Shown one piece after another: positions 34,901 through 49,092 of a DNA stretch of 64,000 nt. Origin of the DNA: Brachionus rotundiformis (Eukaryota > Rotifera > Eurotatoria > Ploima > Brachionidae); the NCBI GenBank assembly GCA_016802295.1, contig JAESIW010000129.1, positions 146,306 to 210,305 of the forward strand, written 5' to 3'. The stretch's first letter is position 1. Each line of letters opens with the position of its first letter. A model generated the notes under the pieces. It saw only the letters and a list, made by a program, of their open reading frames with translations, did not search any database and was not told where the DNA came from. The translations under genes were made by a program, and so were the position numbers.

Positions 34901-37900
34901 TGGCATTATGCTGAAATCGGTCTCAAGTGAGCACGCACTCACTATCTGTTTATACAAATCAGAATCATACTCTCTACCAAATAGAATGTTCTCTCTTATG
35001 GTAGCATTTTGAATCCAAGCTTGCTGTGGTACATATGCCACTGAACCATTTACATTTATCTTGCCTTCATTGATTTTATGCATGTCGCCCAGTATGGCAG
35101 AAACTAAACTCGACTTTCCCGAACCAACACTGCCAACAACTTTTTTTTAATCAAAAATAAATTAAAGATAAAACATTTTTTGTTATTAAATTGACCTACC
35201 AGCTACTATTTTTTGTTTTTTGACTTCAAAATTTAAACTTAATGAAAAATTATCTTATTAATGAGAGTTTATTTTTGTTTAATTAGATAACTACTTGCAA
35301 AGATAGGGTTCAGTTTTGTTCCAGCCAAGTGTTGCATTTTGAACAAGAATGGCAGTATCTCCCAAATTTTCATGCTGAACATCGCCTTCATTGGTCTCAT
35401 CCATCAATAATAAGCGTCTTATTCTCTTTAGTGAAATATAGCCTTGTACCACCATGGTAATGGTCTGAGGGAGTAATGCCAATGGGAATCGGATCAAATA
35501 AAACAAAGTCAAACTGACAAAAGCAGTGCTCGGGTCCAAATTATTTTCCTCGCTGACCAAAACAAAAGTTGCGTAAGAGACAGCGGCAACAATGAAAGGT
35601 GCTGATGCCCATGTAAAACTTGTTATTATTCCGGCAAGTGCATTACGGCTAAAATACTTCATTTCGTCGCTTCTGATTTTGTTAACTATTTTCTGAAAAG
35701 ATACCTCCCAGCCGTAAAATTTTATAACTTTAATACCAGCAAGTATTTCATTGATAATTTTTAGGCGCATGTCCTGGTTATTGAGTTTTTTTACACTCAG
35801 TTTTTTGTTCAAATTGGTAGCAAAGCCATTCAATGGTATAAAAATTACTGTGGTAGCTAGACCAGCAAATGCGCCAATGCCTAAATATCTCCAAAGCATG
35901 TAAATACAAATAATTATTTGGAGTGGGGATGACCAAATCATGTTCAAGAAAGGAATAAGAGTAAGAAAAAGTTGTGCATTTACTGCCACTAGGTTATTAA
36001 TGTTTCCGACTGAGCAAGCATTGCGGGCTGTCGGTGACAACTTTAGACTCTTTTTGTATATCATATTGACTAGGGCAGTACGGATTCGAGTTCCGACCAG
36101 GTACATTCTAAAATAGTAGTGTTGCATTACTATTGATTGACAGAAGGATGTTAGGAATAAAAGCATGGTCAAAAATATCCCAACAGACATGGTCTGATCT
36201 TTGTCTTTAATGAAGTTTATTATCATGCTGAAAAGAAATCAATTTTACACTTATTTACAGACAAATATGGTCTTACTCTAATAGTATTGGTGAAGAAAAG
36301 CTCAATATATCCTGAACCAATTTTAAAAATGTACCAGCTAAAAATTTTCCCCCAAACACTTTCCATAAGCATAGTATCAAAGATGGTTTTCGACGTTTGC
36401 CAACTATTTTAATATCTGTGTCTGATCCAGCCTGCAAAATGAAAATTTTTTAAAAGTTTATTTAAATACAAAGCTAAAAAATACATTCAAGATAAGGGCT
36501 TCATCGTTTTCGTTCTCTCTTTTGGTAGTTTTGTAAATTGCAGTTGAATCTTTTTTCAGAGGTCTTTGCACAGCTTGGTTGTATTCTTCCATGCATTTGT
36601 TCCACTCAGCTTCGAGTCTTAATGTCAATTCTTCAGAAGACTCGCAGTCGTCTATTTCCCACATGTCAGCTCGAGTCAAGTCGCGCTTAAAACCCTTTTT
36701 AATTAAACTAATTTTTTTTTAATTAGTCAAATTAGTCCAAGTGCGATAAGTGATATTTGCTTACGGGTCTATCCATAGGAACGTGAGCTTGGAAAGAAGA
36801 GGCGCCAAATTTTCCGGCGTCTGTTTCTTTTTTATATTTAAAAGATTAATTAAATTTTTTATTTAATTTAAACATTTTACCAATTCGTTTAAATTATTTT
36901 CATATTTGTTGTAGAATTTTTCCGACCATGTAGTCAATATTAAATTGATCAATATAAAGCCAAAGTAAAAGTAAAAAATGTAAACTTCTGTCATGTCAAA
37001 TTTTTCTTTCTTAAAAATAAAAATGAACTAAAATTGAATATTTGATTAAATTTGTTTATTATTATGATTACATAGTGAATATGATACATTAACTTTGATC
37101 TAAACGTAATTGACGAACACAAAGCAAACACTGACCAAAAGACAAACAGCAACGAACTCGACCTAAGACCACGAACTCTCTCATAGTGGTGAAAAAATAG
37201 AACTAAAGACTTAAATTGGAAAAAAAATAGTTTAAATTTGTTTAATAATTAAAATTTTGTAAAAAAATTTTGGCATAATCTAATTGACTATTATTTATTA
37301 TAATATTTCGATTTTTATTTCACATTTTTATTTTTTTATTGTGTAATTAGAGTAACTAAGGACAAACATTTTTAAATTATAACTCTAGAAATAAGTTAAA
37401 TATTAATTTAAATATTTTAATGTACTTTTAATAATCTATGTATATATATTTTTTTTTTATTTAAATAAGAAATTAATTTATTTTAAGTTTTTTATAGTAT
37501 TGACCAAAATTTTCCCAGTAAAATAAATTTACTTACATATGTTAGAATCATTATTAAGGGTGTCATGTAATAAACCAAGTAGCTTGACTCGTTATAAGCC
37601 TTCATTAAATAGTAAAATTCGACTAAGATCAAAATCAATACGGAAAACTTTAAAAAAAATTAATTAAGAGATAAATTTTAATTTTGTTCACTTGCTATTT
37701 TGAGAAAAGACAAAATTGAAAATTTAAGTTTGTATTGAATTTTGCGGCTAAGCATGTAGGTCCAGAACGGTGCCACCAACCATAGTAACAAGCAGGGCGT
37801 CCATTTAAGTATGGTATAGTGAAAGCACGGTGTAAAGTCTGGATAAGACGAGTACACAATTTTTGTGCTCTTAATTGGGAAAAAAGATAATTTTGGTCAC

Positions 37901-37965
37901 AAAAATTATGTCCAAATGCAAACCCAAATGGATGATCCACATATTGAATCAAAGTGTTTTTCCAT
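31916..37965 (-). CDS. ABCC: ABCC-family (MRP-type) ABC transporter, paralog A
   Basis: ATP-driven exporter of conjugated organic anions and xenobiotics in the plasma or vesicle membrane. Seventeen minus-strand exons give about 1509 aa, close to human ABCC1 (1531): 37965-37924, 37869-37696, 37647-37537, 37209-37072, 37009-36881, 36826-36765, 36707-36485, 36431-36277, 36227-35295, 35237-35200, 35139-34522, 34461-34292, 34234-34021, 33618-33475, 33410-33019, 32964-32455, 32392-31916. Order: TMD0 (starts MEKHFDSICGSSIW, then PDFTPCFHYTILKWTPC), L0 linker, TMD1, NBD1, TMD2, NBD2. NBD1 has Walker A GSVGSGKSS, signature LSGGQKQRISLAR and VLDDP, where Asp replaces the catalytic Glu as is normal in ABCC. 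NBD2 has GRTGAGKSS, LSVGQRQLICLAR and ILDEATASVD. The intron between exons 2 and 3 appears to start with GC (GCAAGT). Phases match throughout and no disruption is seen. Confidence 0.95.
33828..33907. repeat. 17-bp direct repeat followed by a perfect 39-bp palindrome, in an ABCC intron
   Basis: GCAGAGATCGAAATTTG occurs at 33828-33844 and 33852-33868. Directly after it lies a perfect inverted repeat, arms 33869-33887 and 33889-33907 (19 bp each, starting ATGGTTGATTCTC) with a single central A. It sits in the intron between ABCC-A exons 13 and 14. Confidence 0.95.
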
Positions 37966-40900
37966 GAAATTTGTGTTGCTGGCCAACAATACCCTCGTGT
38001 TTTTAGCTTTTATTTACTAATGAATTTTAATGTATGATTAAAATAATTGACTCGTTATGAGTAAACTATTCATTTGGTAAATTTTCTAAACAATTTTTTT
38101 TTAAATTAATAAGAAAAACATTAAATTTATTTCTAAAAAGTAAGATTGATGGATTTTGGTTGCTTGCTTGTTTTTCTTAACTAGTAAATTAGTTATTATG
38201 ATAAATTATTCGTTTTAGATACAAAAAAATTTAAATATTGACTTGAACGATAAAAACTATAATAAAATTTTTTATTTTATTTTTTTTTTATTATTATTAA
38301 TAAAATGAAATTTAAATAATTAAAAGCAATCATCATTAGTGTCTGTTGTACTGTTGCGTAAGTGTCTGCTAACTTTTTAAACTTGCACGCGAATAAAATT
38401 AAAAAAAAAGTTAAAATATTAAAATAAACCAAATTTTTATGCTCATACACAAAACTTAATCTCTTGTTGATTGCTAATAACTTAACTTGGTTACGAGTCA
38501 AAATCACTCTTTTGTGCTTTATATTGTTGTTATTTTGAGTTTGCCGTGTATAAAATACACCTTTTCTCGGTCTAATAATTTACCAAACATCTTTTGCCAT
38601 TAAATTGGAATTTTTACTTCAAGACAATGTTTAATATATTTACCACATTAATATCTTTGTTTAACTTTATCAGAAATTACAGTAAAGAACATAAAATTCG
38701 AGCAAAAACTTTAAATTATAAACACTTAAATTTATTATTATAGTTATCATAAATAAATAGAGATTTAATTTGAGTTTTTTTATTTTGTCTCATATCTAAA
38801 ACAAGGTTCAAAATCCAAAATAAATGAGGGGGCATTTTTACTATCATTCCTTGCACATTTAATAATCAGATTTTTGTTTTGTAACAAAAATAGCAAAACT
38901 GGTTTCCCGAGCTTAGAAAACACTTATAAATTCTATTTTAATTTAAACGAACTCAATTTTGGCCATCTTTTTAATTAATTGAAAAAAATGTCTCTCAAAA
39001 ATAGATTTTGGTTAATTTTGTCCATGTCTAATAAACAATATAAATAAAAATTTGAATCAGAATAGTTAATTTGAAGGCTCAGTGAGCCTGCTCAATTTTG
39101 ACCCATTTAAAAATTATTTAATTATAATAATTGAATCTTTTATAGATATAAATAAGCGCCCTTTTTTAACAACTTCACCTAAAAGAGTGATATTTTAAGA
39201 TTTACCTAAATAGAACAACTTGCTTACATCTACTGGAGTAAAAGGTTTTATTATTTAATAATGAATATTTTTATCTTATTAATTGCCTCAATTCAGAGGT
39301 AATAGAGATAATATTTGAAATAAAAAAACAACCAAGTTTTTTTATTTTCATATGAAATGTCCTGATGTTTATTAAAAAAAAATAAATAAAATTTCCAAAA
39401 TAAAAAATGGCATCTCAATGATTAACTCTAAGGATTCGAGTAGCATTATTAACTTAACATTTAGAATTTTTTTTTGCTTGAAATAATTAATAGAATAATG
39501 CACAAATAAATGTCTTAGACTTAATTTAGACAAAATTTCTTGTTGGATTATTGGCAAAGTAATTCCTAGAGATATCAGGCAAATTTTTAATCCAAATAAA
39601 TTAAAAATTTCTTGCGTCAATGGCAAGAGATCTTAAATATTTGCCTTTGGTAGAAATAAACAAATTTATAATGTGATTTATTTGCTGCTTCACCTCAAGC
39701 TTAATCGACAATGAAAATCAATAATTATTAATTTTGATATAATGCGCTAGCTTTTGTCAATTTCTGATTCTTAAGTTGTAAAGTGAAAATGATATTTTTT
39801 TGGATCTAATTTAAGTCATGTTCCTCAAGCTAGTATTAAAATCAAGCATTAAATTTTATAAGTGTTAAAACAAATTACGGCAACAATTGGTTTCGTAAAA
39901 TGGAGCTAAAAATTTCATAATGTCTCACATAACACATTTAAGAATTAAATTAAAAATATTTTCCAAAAATCAATAAATAAACTTTAATTTAGTGTGAATG
40001 TTTTGTTTGGTTACAAGTGGTGATGATGACGATGTGCTAGATAGATAGATAGTTTAAGCGATAGGATCTAGGCCTTGTCTTTATTTTGATGTATATTCGT
40101 TTATTAAATATTTATTTTATAATTCATATTCATGCATAGATTTTGATTAATTTATTTAAAAGATAATCAAATATAAAATATATTTTTTACTCAAATTTTG
40201 TTGTAGGGTGAAAAATTTTTGATTAAAAATCCCCAAAATATATCCTCAATATACATGTCTCAAACTAAAAGGTTGTTTGGAAATTCAAACTTAGTATATA
40301 GGTAAAATTAAATTTTTTTTTATAAAATATTCTATCTTAATTAAAAATTGACTTTTTGTTTAAAATAATTCTTTTCAAACTTTTTTAAATTTGGAAAAAT
40401 TATTTTGTTTTCGTTATGACTTAATTTGGTAATTAACAAAATTCATATGTGTCTAAATTACAATATTGTAAAGATATAACCACGAAATAAAGTTTATTAA
40501 AAACTTTTAAATTACAGTGCTTTATTACGTAAGTGCTTAACAATGTTTGCTTAACATTTATCCATTTAACAAATGCACTTAAAAATTAATAATTATTAGT
40601 TTATCATTAATTCAATTTTTACTCTTGATCTCAGCATGAGTTTCTAATGATTTTGAAAGATTGACTTTGGTCTAAAAAGGTTCTAAAATAATGATAGAAT
40701 GATTTATTTTATATTCCAATTAATAAGCTAGTACTCTTAAATTTAATCCAAGTTTTTTAAAACTAATTGATTGATAAATTATTTATTCTATTCATCAAAT
40801 TACTTACTTAAAACACTTTCGATTTTAAATTTTTTTTTATCTTAATGATAATCAAAAGTTTTAAATTAATAAATTATTGAATATTTTAATCAATTTAGCT

Positions 40901-41416
40901 TTGATTATTGACTGTAAAGGGTGATGGCTCACCAGCACCAAAATCTTGTCCAACTGAGGAATTACTGATGATTACTTTTTTCTCTCAAAATGGTATTTAA
41001 ATAAATTCCGAGATATACTGCTCCCGTTATTGGCAACTTGGTTTATTAATAAAATAACTTTGTTGCATTGAATTTTTCACTTCTTATCTAAAAATCAATT
41101 TATTATGTCTTCCAAAACTGAGAAATTGGTTACGAGAAAATTTCATTCCATCTCCATAATTAATAAATCGCTAATGTTTGTTCCTTTATTTGAGCTTAAT
41201 CGATACCAGCAATGTTTTTCTCAAGATGAACGCTATTAACTTATGGTAAACTGTAGACGAGGAAAAGCAAGTGATGTGCAAAGTATTCTTAATGAGCCAA
41301 TGTTCAATTTATTGAATCTTTTAAATAAAATACCTAAAATATGATTAAAATTTAGGATAAATAAAGTTAAATTAAACAAATAAACAAAATAAATTGCAAA
41401 AAATTTTATTCTTTTA
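37966..41416. other. 3.45-kb spacer between the two ABCC genes
   Basis: Promoter side of ABCC-A and 3' side of ABCC-B. AT-rich throughout. A short TAGA tandem repeat lies at 40038-40052. I see no ABCC exon remnants and no other gene. Confidence 0.4.
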
Positions 41417-44400
41417 TTATTTTTCTAAATTTTTGTTCAAAAGGCCAGCATGATAAGCCATTGAATAAAATAAACTATTAGGATTAGAAATTAGATTCTT
41501 GGGACTGTCAAACTCAACTATACTTCCATTATCTAACACAAGTATTCTTGAATAGTCCATGATTGTATTCAGCCTATGAGCAATTGTAAGCACTGTACAA
41601 TCATTAAATTGAGTTCTTATAGTTTGCTGGATCAATTCGTCTGTGTTATGATCCACAGATGCTGTTGCCTCATCAAGCACCAAAATCTTGGTCTTTCTGA
41701 GTAGAGCTCTTGCCAAACAGACTAATTGCTTTTGACCAACACTCAAATTACTTCCATCTTCGGAACATTCATGATCAAGTTGCTTTTCAAGACCTTTAAT
41801 GTAATCTTTCAGATGTGCCAATTCAAGCGCTTTCCATAACTCCTCATCAGAATATATTCCAAAAGGATCTAGATTCATGCGAATGGTGCCCGAAAATATC
41901 ACAGATTCCTGTGGTATTATTGTCAATTTGTGTCTCAAATCATGCAGTCCAATTTTCTCTATGTTAACTTGATCAATTAAAACGTCGCCTGAAATAAAGT
42001 CAAGCATTCGGAAAAGACCCAATGTCAGCGAGCTTTTTCCTGCACCGGTTCGACCAACTATTCCAATTTTTTCACCAGGCAAAATCCTAAAATTCAGCTT
42101 TTTAAGAACCCAGTCAAGCTCTTGGCGATACTTAACTGAATAATCATTAAAAACTATATTTCCATTTTGAGGCCAGTTTTCATCTGGCTTTTTTTCATTT
42201 GTCCATTCGGCCTTAATTATTAGATAATTAACAACATTGTAAAATATATATTAAAATTGCACAACCTCATGTTTTATATCAAAATATTCTATGATTCTTT
42301 CTACAGATGTTATATTTGCCTCGAATTCAGACACCGTTCGAACGAACCAATTTAAATTTGAAGAAATACTTAGAGATATTGAAATTGAGAGACCAGCAAG
42401 ACCAGCACTTAGTGAACTTCTACTTGTTATGGCAAAAAAAGCAGCCAAAATAGTAATTATATTTCCTAACTTGGAAGAATAATTATATTTTGCTATTAAA
42501 TTTTATTATTTTAATTATTAAAATTACTATTTCTAGTCTAAGAGCAAGCCATCTATTTGAAACAGTATTACAGTAATAATGAACCAGGTGCTCATCTATA
42601 TTCTCTTGCATTATCTTAATGAAACGATTTTGTGCATTGTAGGCTCTGATTGTACTCACCCCAGCTTGGCATTCACTTTTATTTTAATTAATTTTAATTT
42701 AGAATTTTTATAAAATTTGTGACTTACCTGAAATGGGAAAAGATTGGACTTTTAGTAGCAGCCTGCATTCTTTTTAGCTGTCTATTCGATGGAACAAAAT
42801 ACCTCTTTTTTTATTAAAGCATAAATAAACGTATACCAATTATCTTAAATTTTACTTGAACAAATATGTAAAATATCGAAATGGGTACCATAGCAGCCAG
42901 AAATAGTGGTGTTGATGTTGATATAATTGTTATGGTTGATATCAAAGATAATGAGCACTCGATCAAAGATTTAATGGAATAGGGAATGCTGTCTTCAGTT
43001 GCCTCTATATCTTTGGTAAATCGATTGACTATTCGACCTATAGGTGTAGTCTCGAAAAATCTTAGATTTCCTCTCAGTACAGATCGAAGTAGTCCTTGAT
43101 GCAAGCTCTTTGTTGCCTTTATATACATACCAATAAAAAGCATATTTGCCAAAAGACTTATCAACGCTTTTAAAAAATTAGTTATCAATTGTGTACATTT
43201 TAAAAATTTGATTTACATTTTGAAAATCCTAAAGTGGCATAGATTCCCAAGTAGAAAAATTTTGTTTTTTCATCAGAAACTAGAGTCTGGTTAAGTGAGT
43301 TGGATTTTTCTTGATCTACTTTGTTTGACCAATTGCTAAGCCAAAAACTTGATGCCATGTCAGACCCCATGCTCATAATATACATTAAAATAAATATTGC
43401 ACTTAGCCAAAGACGGCAAGCTTTGAGATACTCCAATACTACACTAATTTTTACATTTCCGCTTTGGATTTTTTCTTTCTCTATCAATTTTTCACCAATT
43501 TTTGGCAAATTATTTTCGTTTTCTTCTTTTTTTGGACTATTATTGATACTTGTATCTTTACTTTGCATTGGCTCATTTTTTTTATCTGTCGAATCGAACA
43601 ATTCTTAAATTAATCAACATTGGAATTTATAATTTTTTAAAAGATTTTGTTTTACTAATATAGTCTTGACTAGCTTCTTTGATATCATTAAAGCTTTTTA
43701 AAAAATCAACAAATTTTCCTTTTCTGGTCTGCAAGTCACTGAAAGTTCCCATCTCAACAATGGATCCATTCTCAAACATCATAATTCGGTCACATTGATT
43801 AAGAAAACTCAGCGAATTCGTAACAAAAAGTCGTGTCTTGAAAGAATTAAGTTTAGTCTTACTTAAAAATATATATTTTGAATACCTTATCTTTCAGGAG
43901 ACCACCAGGACCGATTACTTTATCAAAAATTTGTTTACCAACATGAGAATCCACTGCACTCAATGGATCATCGAGCATATAAATGTCAGCATTTGAATAA
44001 ATGGCACGAGCTAAGCTAATTCGCTGCTTTTGTCCACCTGAAAGGTTTATTCCTTTTTCACCTATTTCAGTTTTATCACTTGCAGGCAGTATTTCGAGAT
44101 CTGGCAATAGGCAGCATGCTTTTAAGATTCTTTGGTAAAATTCTTCATTAATTGGCAGATTAAAGAGAATATTTTTTTTGATTGATGCATTTTGAATCCA
44201 AGCTTGTTGAGAAACGTAGGCAGTCGATCCATATAAATTAAGATTTCCGTTTACTAAATGCATTTCGTTTAGTAGTGCAGAGAGTAGACTTGATTTTCCC
44301 GAACCAACTTTGCCAATAACTTAAAAACTAAACTTAAAAAAAAGATAATTTAAAATTTTATATTTACTAGCAATTAATTCGCCTTTGTTTACATCGAAAT

Positions 44401-46877
44401 TTAAGCTATTTGAATTTAAATTATAAAGAATATTTTAGATTTAAATTGATCAAAATAAACTTATTAAGTAATGGTTCCTTTTTTTCCCAGCCAAAAGTTG
44501 CACCCTCAACTTTTACTGCTTTATTATCAACATCATTATGTGATATATCTTCGTTTTTAATTTCATCTTTAAGCAAAAATTTCCTAATTCTAGTCAGTGA
44601 TACATTAAGCTAGATTGGAAAGATTTTAAAGCTCAGCAAGATTATATTGCTTAAAAAAATACCTGAACAAGTCCTTGGATGATGTATGGTAAAAAGTTTA
44701 ATGGAAATCTTAGCATGTTAAACAATGTAAGACTGACAAATGCCGTATTTGAATCCAGATTGTTGTTAGAGTCAATTAAAATGTAAGCCAAAAAGGACAT
44801 AGCGGCCACTACAAAAGGGGCACATGACCAAGTAAAGCCAGACAAAGTGCTCAAAAGAGCTGCTTTAATCAAATTTGTTATTTCACTACTTCTCAATTTT
44901 TTGACTATTTTTTCGAATGATATTTCCCAGCCTAAATAAAATTAACCAAATTTAATTGATAAAAATATTCTATTGCAAATTTTACCATAAAACTTGATCA
45001 CCCTAATACCAGATAATATTTCGTTCATCATTTTTATTCGACTATCCTGTATTTTGTATTTGTCTCTGCGAATTTTCTTTGATTTTTTGGCAAAAAAAGC
45101 GTTCAAAGGAAGAAATAAGAGCATTGAAGCTAGACCAAAAAATGTGGCATATCCAAGAAATTTATAAAGCATCCAAGTGCTTATAAATATTTGCAAGGGT
45201 GTTGATATTAATCCTATTAAATGAAAAACACAAGATTCAAATGTTTGCGTATTTGTTGTTATCAAATTGGTCATTTCACCAACTGTAGTCGACTTGCGAG
45301 CTGACGGCGATAGACGCAGACTTTTCTTGTAAATGAGGGTCATTAATCCAGTCTTCATACGATTTCCAAGCAGGAATATTGAGTGATAGTAATGCTGCAT
45401 GATGAGAGTTTGGGACAAAGAAGTTAGAGATAGCAGAAATATGTAAAATATTCCAACAATAACTTTTTGATCTTTATCTTTGACAAAAGTTATTAGCTTG
45501 CTGAAATACAACTTTCAATTTTTAAATAGTTATAATTTTATATTTTTAATTACTCGAGTAGTATGGGTTTTGCAAAATTTAGCAAATCATGACCACATTT
45601 AATGGCAATTATTCCAACAAATTTAAAAAAGTAAATCTTAAACATGCAAAGACCCAGTGATGGCTCATTTAAGTTTTTAATTTCAACATCAAGCTCATTA
45701 AAAGTCGACTAAAAAAATAAATATTTAAAATTTATTTTGAATTTAAATTTAATTACATTTGGATTCAGCTTTTGAATAGTCTCATCTTGATCTTGAAAAG
45801 TCAAATTTTTGTCATCTTCCAACTCTCTTACTTTTTTTATGTAACTTAGATAAATAAAAATTTAATTTTTTAATTTACTTTATTAATTTTTTTTTACCTT
45901 TTTGCCAGAGGATTCCAAATTTTTTCCAATTTTCCAATAGATGCCTCAGACAATTCTTTGTCATCTAATTCAAATAAATCTTCTCTGATAAAATCTCGTT
46001 TAAAGCCAGTTTTTATTAATCTTTTTTAAAAGCAAATGAAAGTTTTTAGCTGTAAAATTATCAAAGACTTACGGATTTATCCACCAAAACGTAAGCTTAG
46101 ATAGCAACGATGAATTTTGTTCAGGAGTATTTTTCTATTTTTTATGAAATTTTATTTTTTATTAAATGTTCATTAAAAACTTACCGATATTACTACTCTA
46201 TAGATAACTTTTTCAGATAAAGCTGAAATTACCAAACTAGCCAGAATGAGTATATAATGTAAGTAAAATAGATCATTTAGCTTGATTTTATTCAAATTAG
46301 AATCACTAATCATATCAAAATGAAATAGTAACTTTGATCTAAGGGTTAGGGAAGATGCCAATATCATTAAAAGCCAGAAAACAAATGAGATTGAAGAGTT
46401 ACGTCTACCAGCTTTTCTTTCCAGATGATTAATACAAGCTATCAAGATCTTAATTTTTTTTTAATAATTTGACTAAAATGTATTTAAAACTTACGAAAGT
46501 AGCTGCTTTAATCATTGGAGTTAGGTAATGAACTGGTGTTTTTTCTTCCATCCATGCATTGTAAATATTAATTAGCTCAATTAATATAAGACATGTGCAT
46601 ATAAATAGCTTTAAAATGAACAAATATGAGATTTTAATCTTGTTTGGACCTCGCTTGTTCAATGTAAATATCCAGAATGGTGCTGCACACCACAAAAAAA
46701 GGCAAGGTATCCAAACCAAAAGAGTGTATTGGAAACAAAATGTGAAGTCAGGATTTTCATCGTAGACTGCACGTGGATTCTAAAAGGAAAAGATAAAACA
46801 ATGAATTTAATGAAAAAAGACGAAACCCAACATACCCAAAGTTCGGAGCCGCAAATTGATATAAGATAATTTTCCAT
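41417..46877 (-). CDS. ABCC: ABCC-family (MRP-type) ABC transporter, paralog B
   Basis: Tandem paralog of the downstream ABCC gene, same strand and same domain plan. It starts MENYLISICGSELW (46877-46836), then 46779-46495, 46448-46185 (TMD0) and further short exons to the stop at 41417. L0 linker and TMD1 fill 46135-44611. NBD1 is at about 44400-43690 (GKVGSGKSS, LSGGQKQRISLAR, MLDDPLSAVDS). The charged linker is near 43600-43450, TMD2 at 43450-42250 (ETTPIGRIVNRFTKDIE), and NBD2 at 42200-41417 (GRTGAGKSS, IIPQESVIFSG, LSVGQKQLVCLAR, VLDEATASVD). Every join I checked keeps frame, and I see no premature stop. Several introns fall at sites where paralog A is continuous (for example FYG/W near 44985, KDK/TRL near 43884, KHE/AEW near 42267). 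It is presumably also an organic-anion or drug exporter; substrate cannot be told from sequence. Confidence 0.94.
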
Positions 46878-49092
46878 AGTTTTTACTAATTTTTAAGCAT
46901 TTTATTTCTAAACAAAATTAAAATTTATCATGTTATTTAAATATTTTACTATTTCACATAATATATAGGGAAAATTATAAAATATTAACCAAGAATGTTT
47001 GTTAGGTTAATTTAAATCTTTTTGAAATTAGTTTTTAAAATTAATAAAATACACGTGAAAATTAAATAAAACAATAATAATCTTGGTTATTTTTCAACTT
47101 TTTTAATTTAAAGACAAATTAGAAATTGAAAATAGACTTTGTCTTCAATATTTTAGTATTTAAGCTTTAACTTTATCCTTCTTCAAGTAGCCAAGGTAAC
47201 AATAGATATGTCAAATTAACAAAATATAAAAGCGATATATTCTCAAACAGTCTGATTTTTAAAGAGCTTTATTTAATAATAAAAAAAATTTCAAGATAAA
47301 GTTTAAATTTAAATCAAAATGAAAACAAGTTGCAAATCAATCAGATAACATAAATGCAGAGAAATTTCATTATTCAAATATCAAATTTTTTTAATTTTTC
47401 ATGACCAGATCAAATATGGCTATCTTGTTACAATAAGTCCATAGCTAATTTAACATATTTTCTAAAATTAATGATAGATTTAACCAATTTTGTTTTGTCT
47501 TTAAAGAATTTAAATTATTAAAGTAAAACAATTAGATATACTTAATCTAAATACTAGACTTTTAATTTAATCGACAATTTTCATTATTAACAACATAGAG
47601 CAATTTTAATAATCATACAATAAGCAATTAGTTTACTAAATGCGGCTCTAAAAGATGATCAATATATTTGAAAATATTTTCCATTCAATTTAATAATTTT
47701 AGTTCATTTTTCCAATCAATTTATTTAATAAAATTTTAGCGATGCATCGTTTTAACATGTCTTTGTATCCTAGATATTTAGTACAGTCGTTTAATTGACA
47801 AAAATAAATTTCTTATTAACACGTTGTTATTAGATTTTGAGTGGTTATTTACTAAAAAAATTCAGTAATTTTAGCTTTTAGAGTTATTTAAATGTAATTC
47901 TATAATCTTACTTTTATATTTTTGACACAGCTAGATATAATCTAGTTAGAAAAATCATCAAAATAACCAATAAAAATTTGATTTTGATATTTTTTTTTTA
48001 TTAGAGAAAATTTATCTTTAAGAGTTTCTTTGACATCAAAAATATGAAATGATAAAGAGAAAGAAATAGTTTTTAATCGATTGTTCTTACAATAATTTTT
48101 AGTTAACAGAAAGTATGTTTTATAATGCGCTTTTTAAAACAAACTATTTTCTGCATTCGGTTTTTTCTTATAGATTAAACAAAATTGAATTTGCTTTAAA
48201 AATATATCTGATCATGAATTCTGAAATCAGTATTATTAATATTTCAATTGAAGATAATATGTTTAGTTCTAATGAAAAGTTGATTAAAAGCAGATAAGAA
48301 TCGAATGTTTTATTTAAGAGATATCGAAAATTGATATTCTTTAATAATAAAAATCAATAAGAAAAATCTTTCATTATTTAAACTAAATTTGATCAAACAT
48401 TTTTAATTATTATTTTTAATAAACTATTAAGTTATAGTTTGAATTTTTAACACCTTTTAAAGATCAAGTTCAACACTCCCACAACTTATTAAGATTAATT
48501 TTTAAATTACTTATATAAATAAATTCAGATTTATTGAAAATAATAAATGGATGGATTTTTGTCTCTAAGTAAACTTGGTAATTAATTTTTACTCGCTGCT
48601 CCTGTTTAAATTTTTATTTATATTATCAAGGAAATAAAAAATTAATTAATAAATTTTTATTAAATACCATAAAAAATAATAAAAACAGAATAATAACATG
48701 CTTGGATGAATGCTCTCAAACATTATTCTGATTTTTATACATATTATGTAGAACAATATAAATAATTTTAGAAATTTTCTTTCCTCTATAATGCTAATTT
48801 TTAACCTCGTTGACTGTTGGAGTGTAAGAAATTTCTGATTTTCGTATCTTTTAAGATTGTAAATTTATAAAAAAAACTCAACTTTATTGACTTTGCTTTG
48901 CTAAATTGTAATTAAGAAACTGACCCATCTATTTTATGTAATAAGAGTCAAATGAGATTAAGTCATTTTATTAAAAAAATCCTCTGTCTATTTTCTTTAC
49001 CATGAAGAATGGTGAACAGTATCGGGAAACTGAAATTCTTAAAATTCTGAATTTTAAAACTTCTTTGATAATTTTTCCCAGTTCTTTTCTTA
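46878..49092. other. Intergenic, AT-rich, upstream of ABCC-B
   Basis: No supported gene. Just upstream of the ABCC-B ATG, on the minus strand, AAAATTAG followed by TAAAAACT leads into the start codon and resembles a splice acceptor. Confidence 0.4.

Noticed and set aside
48115..48297. 60-codon plus-strand frame
   Set aside because: Low-complexity AT-rich sequence without homology or splice context.
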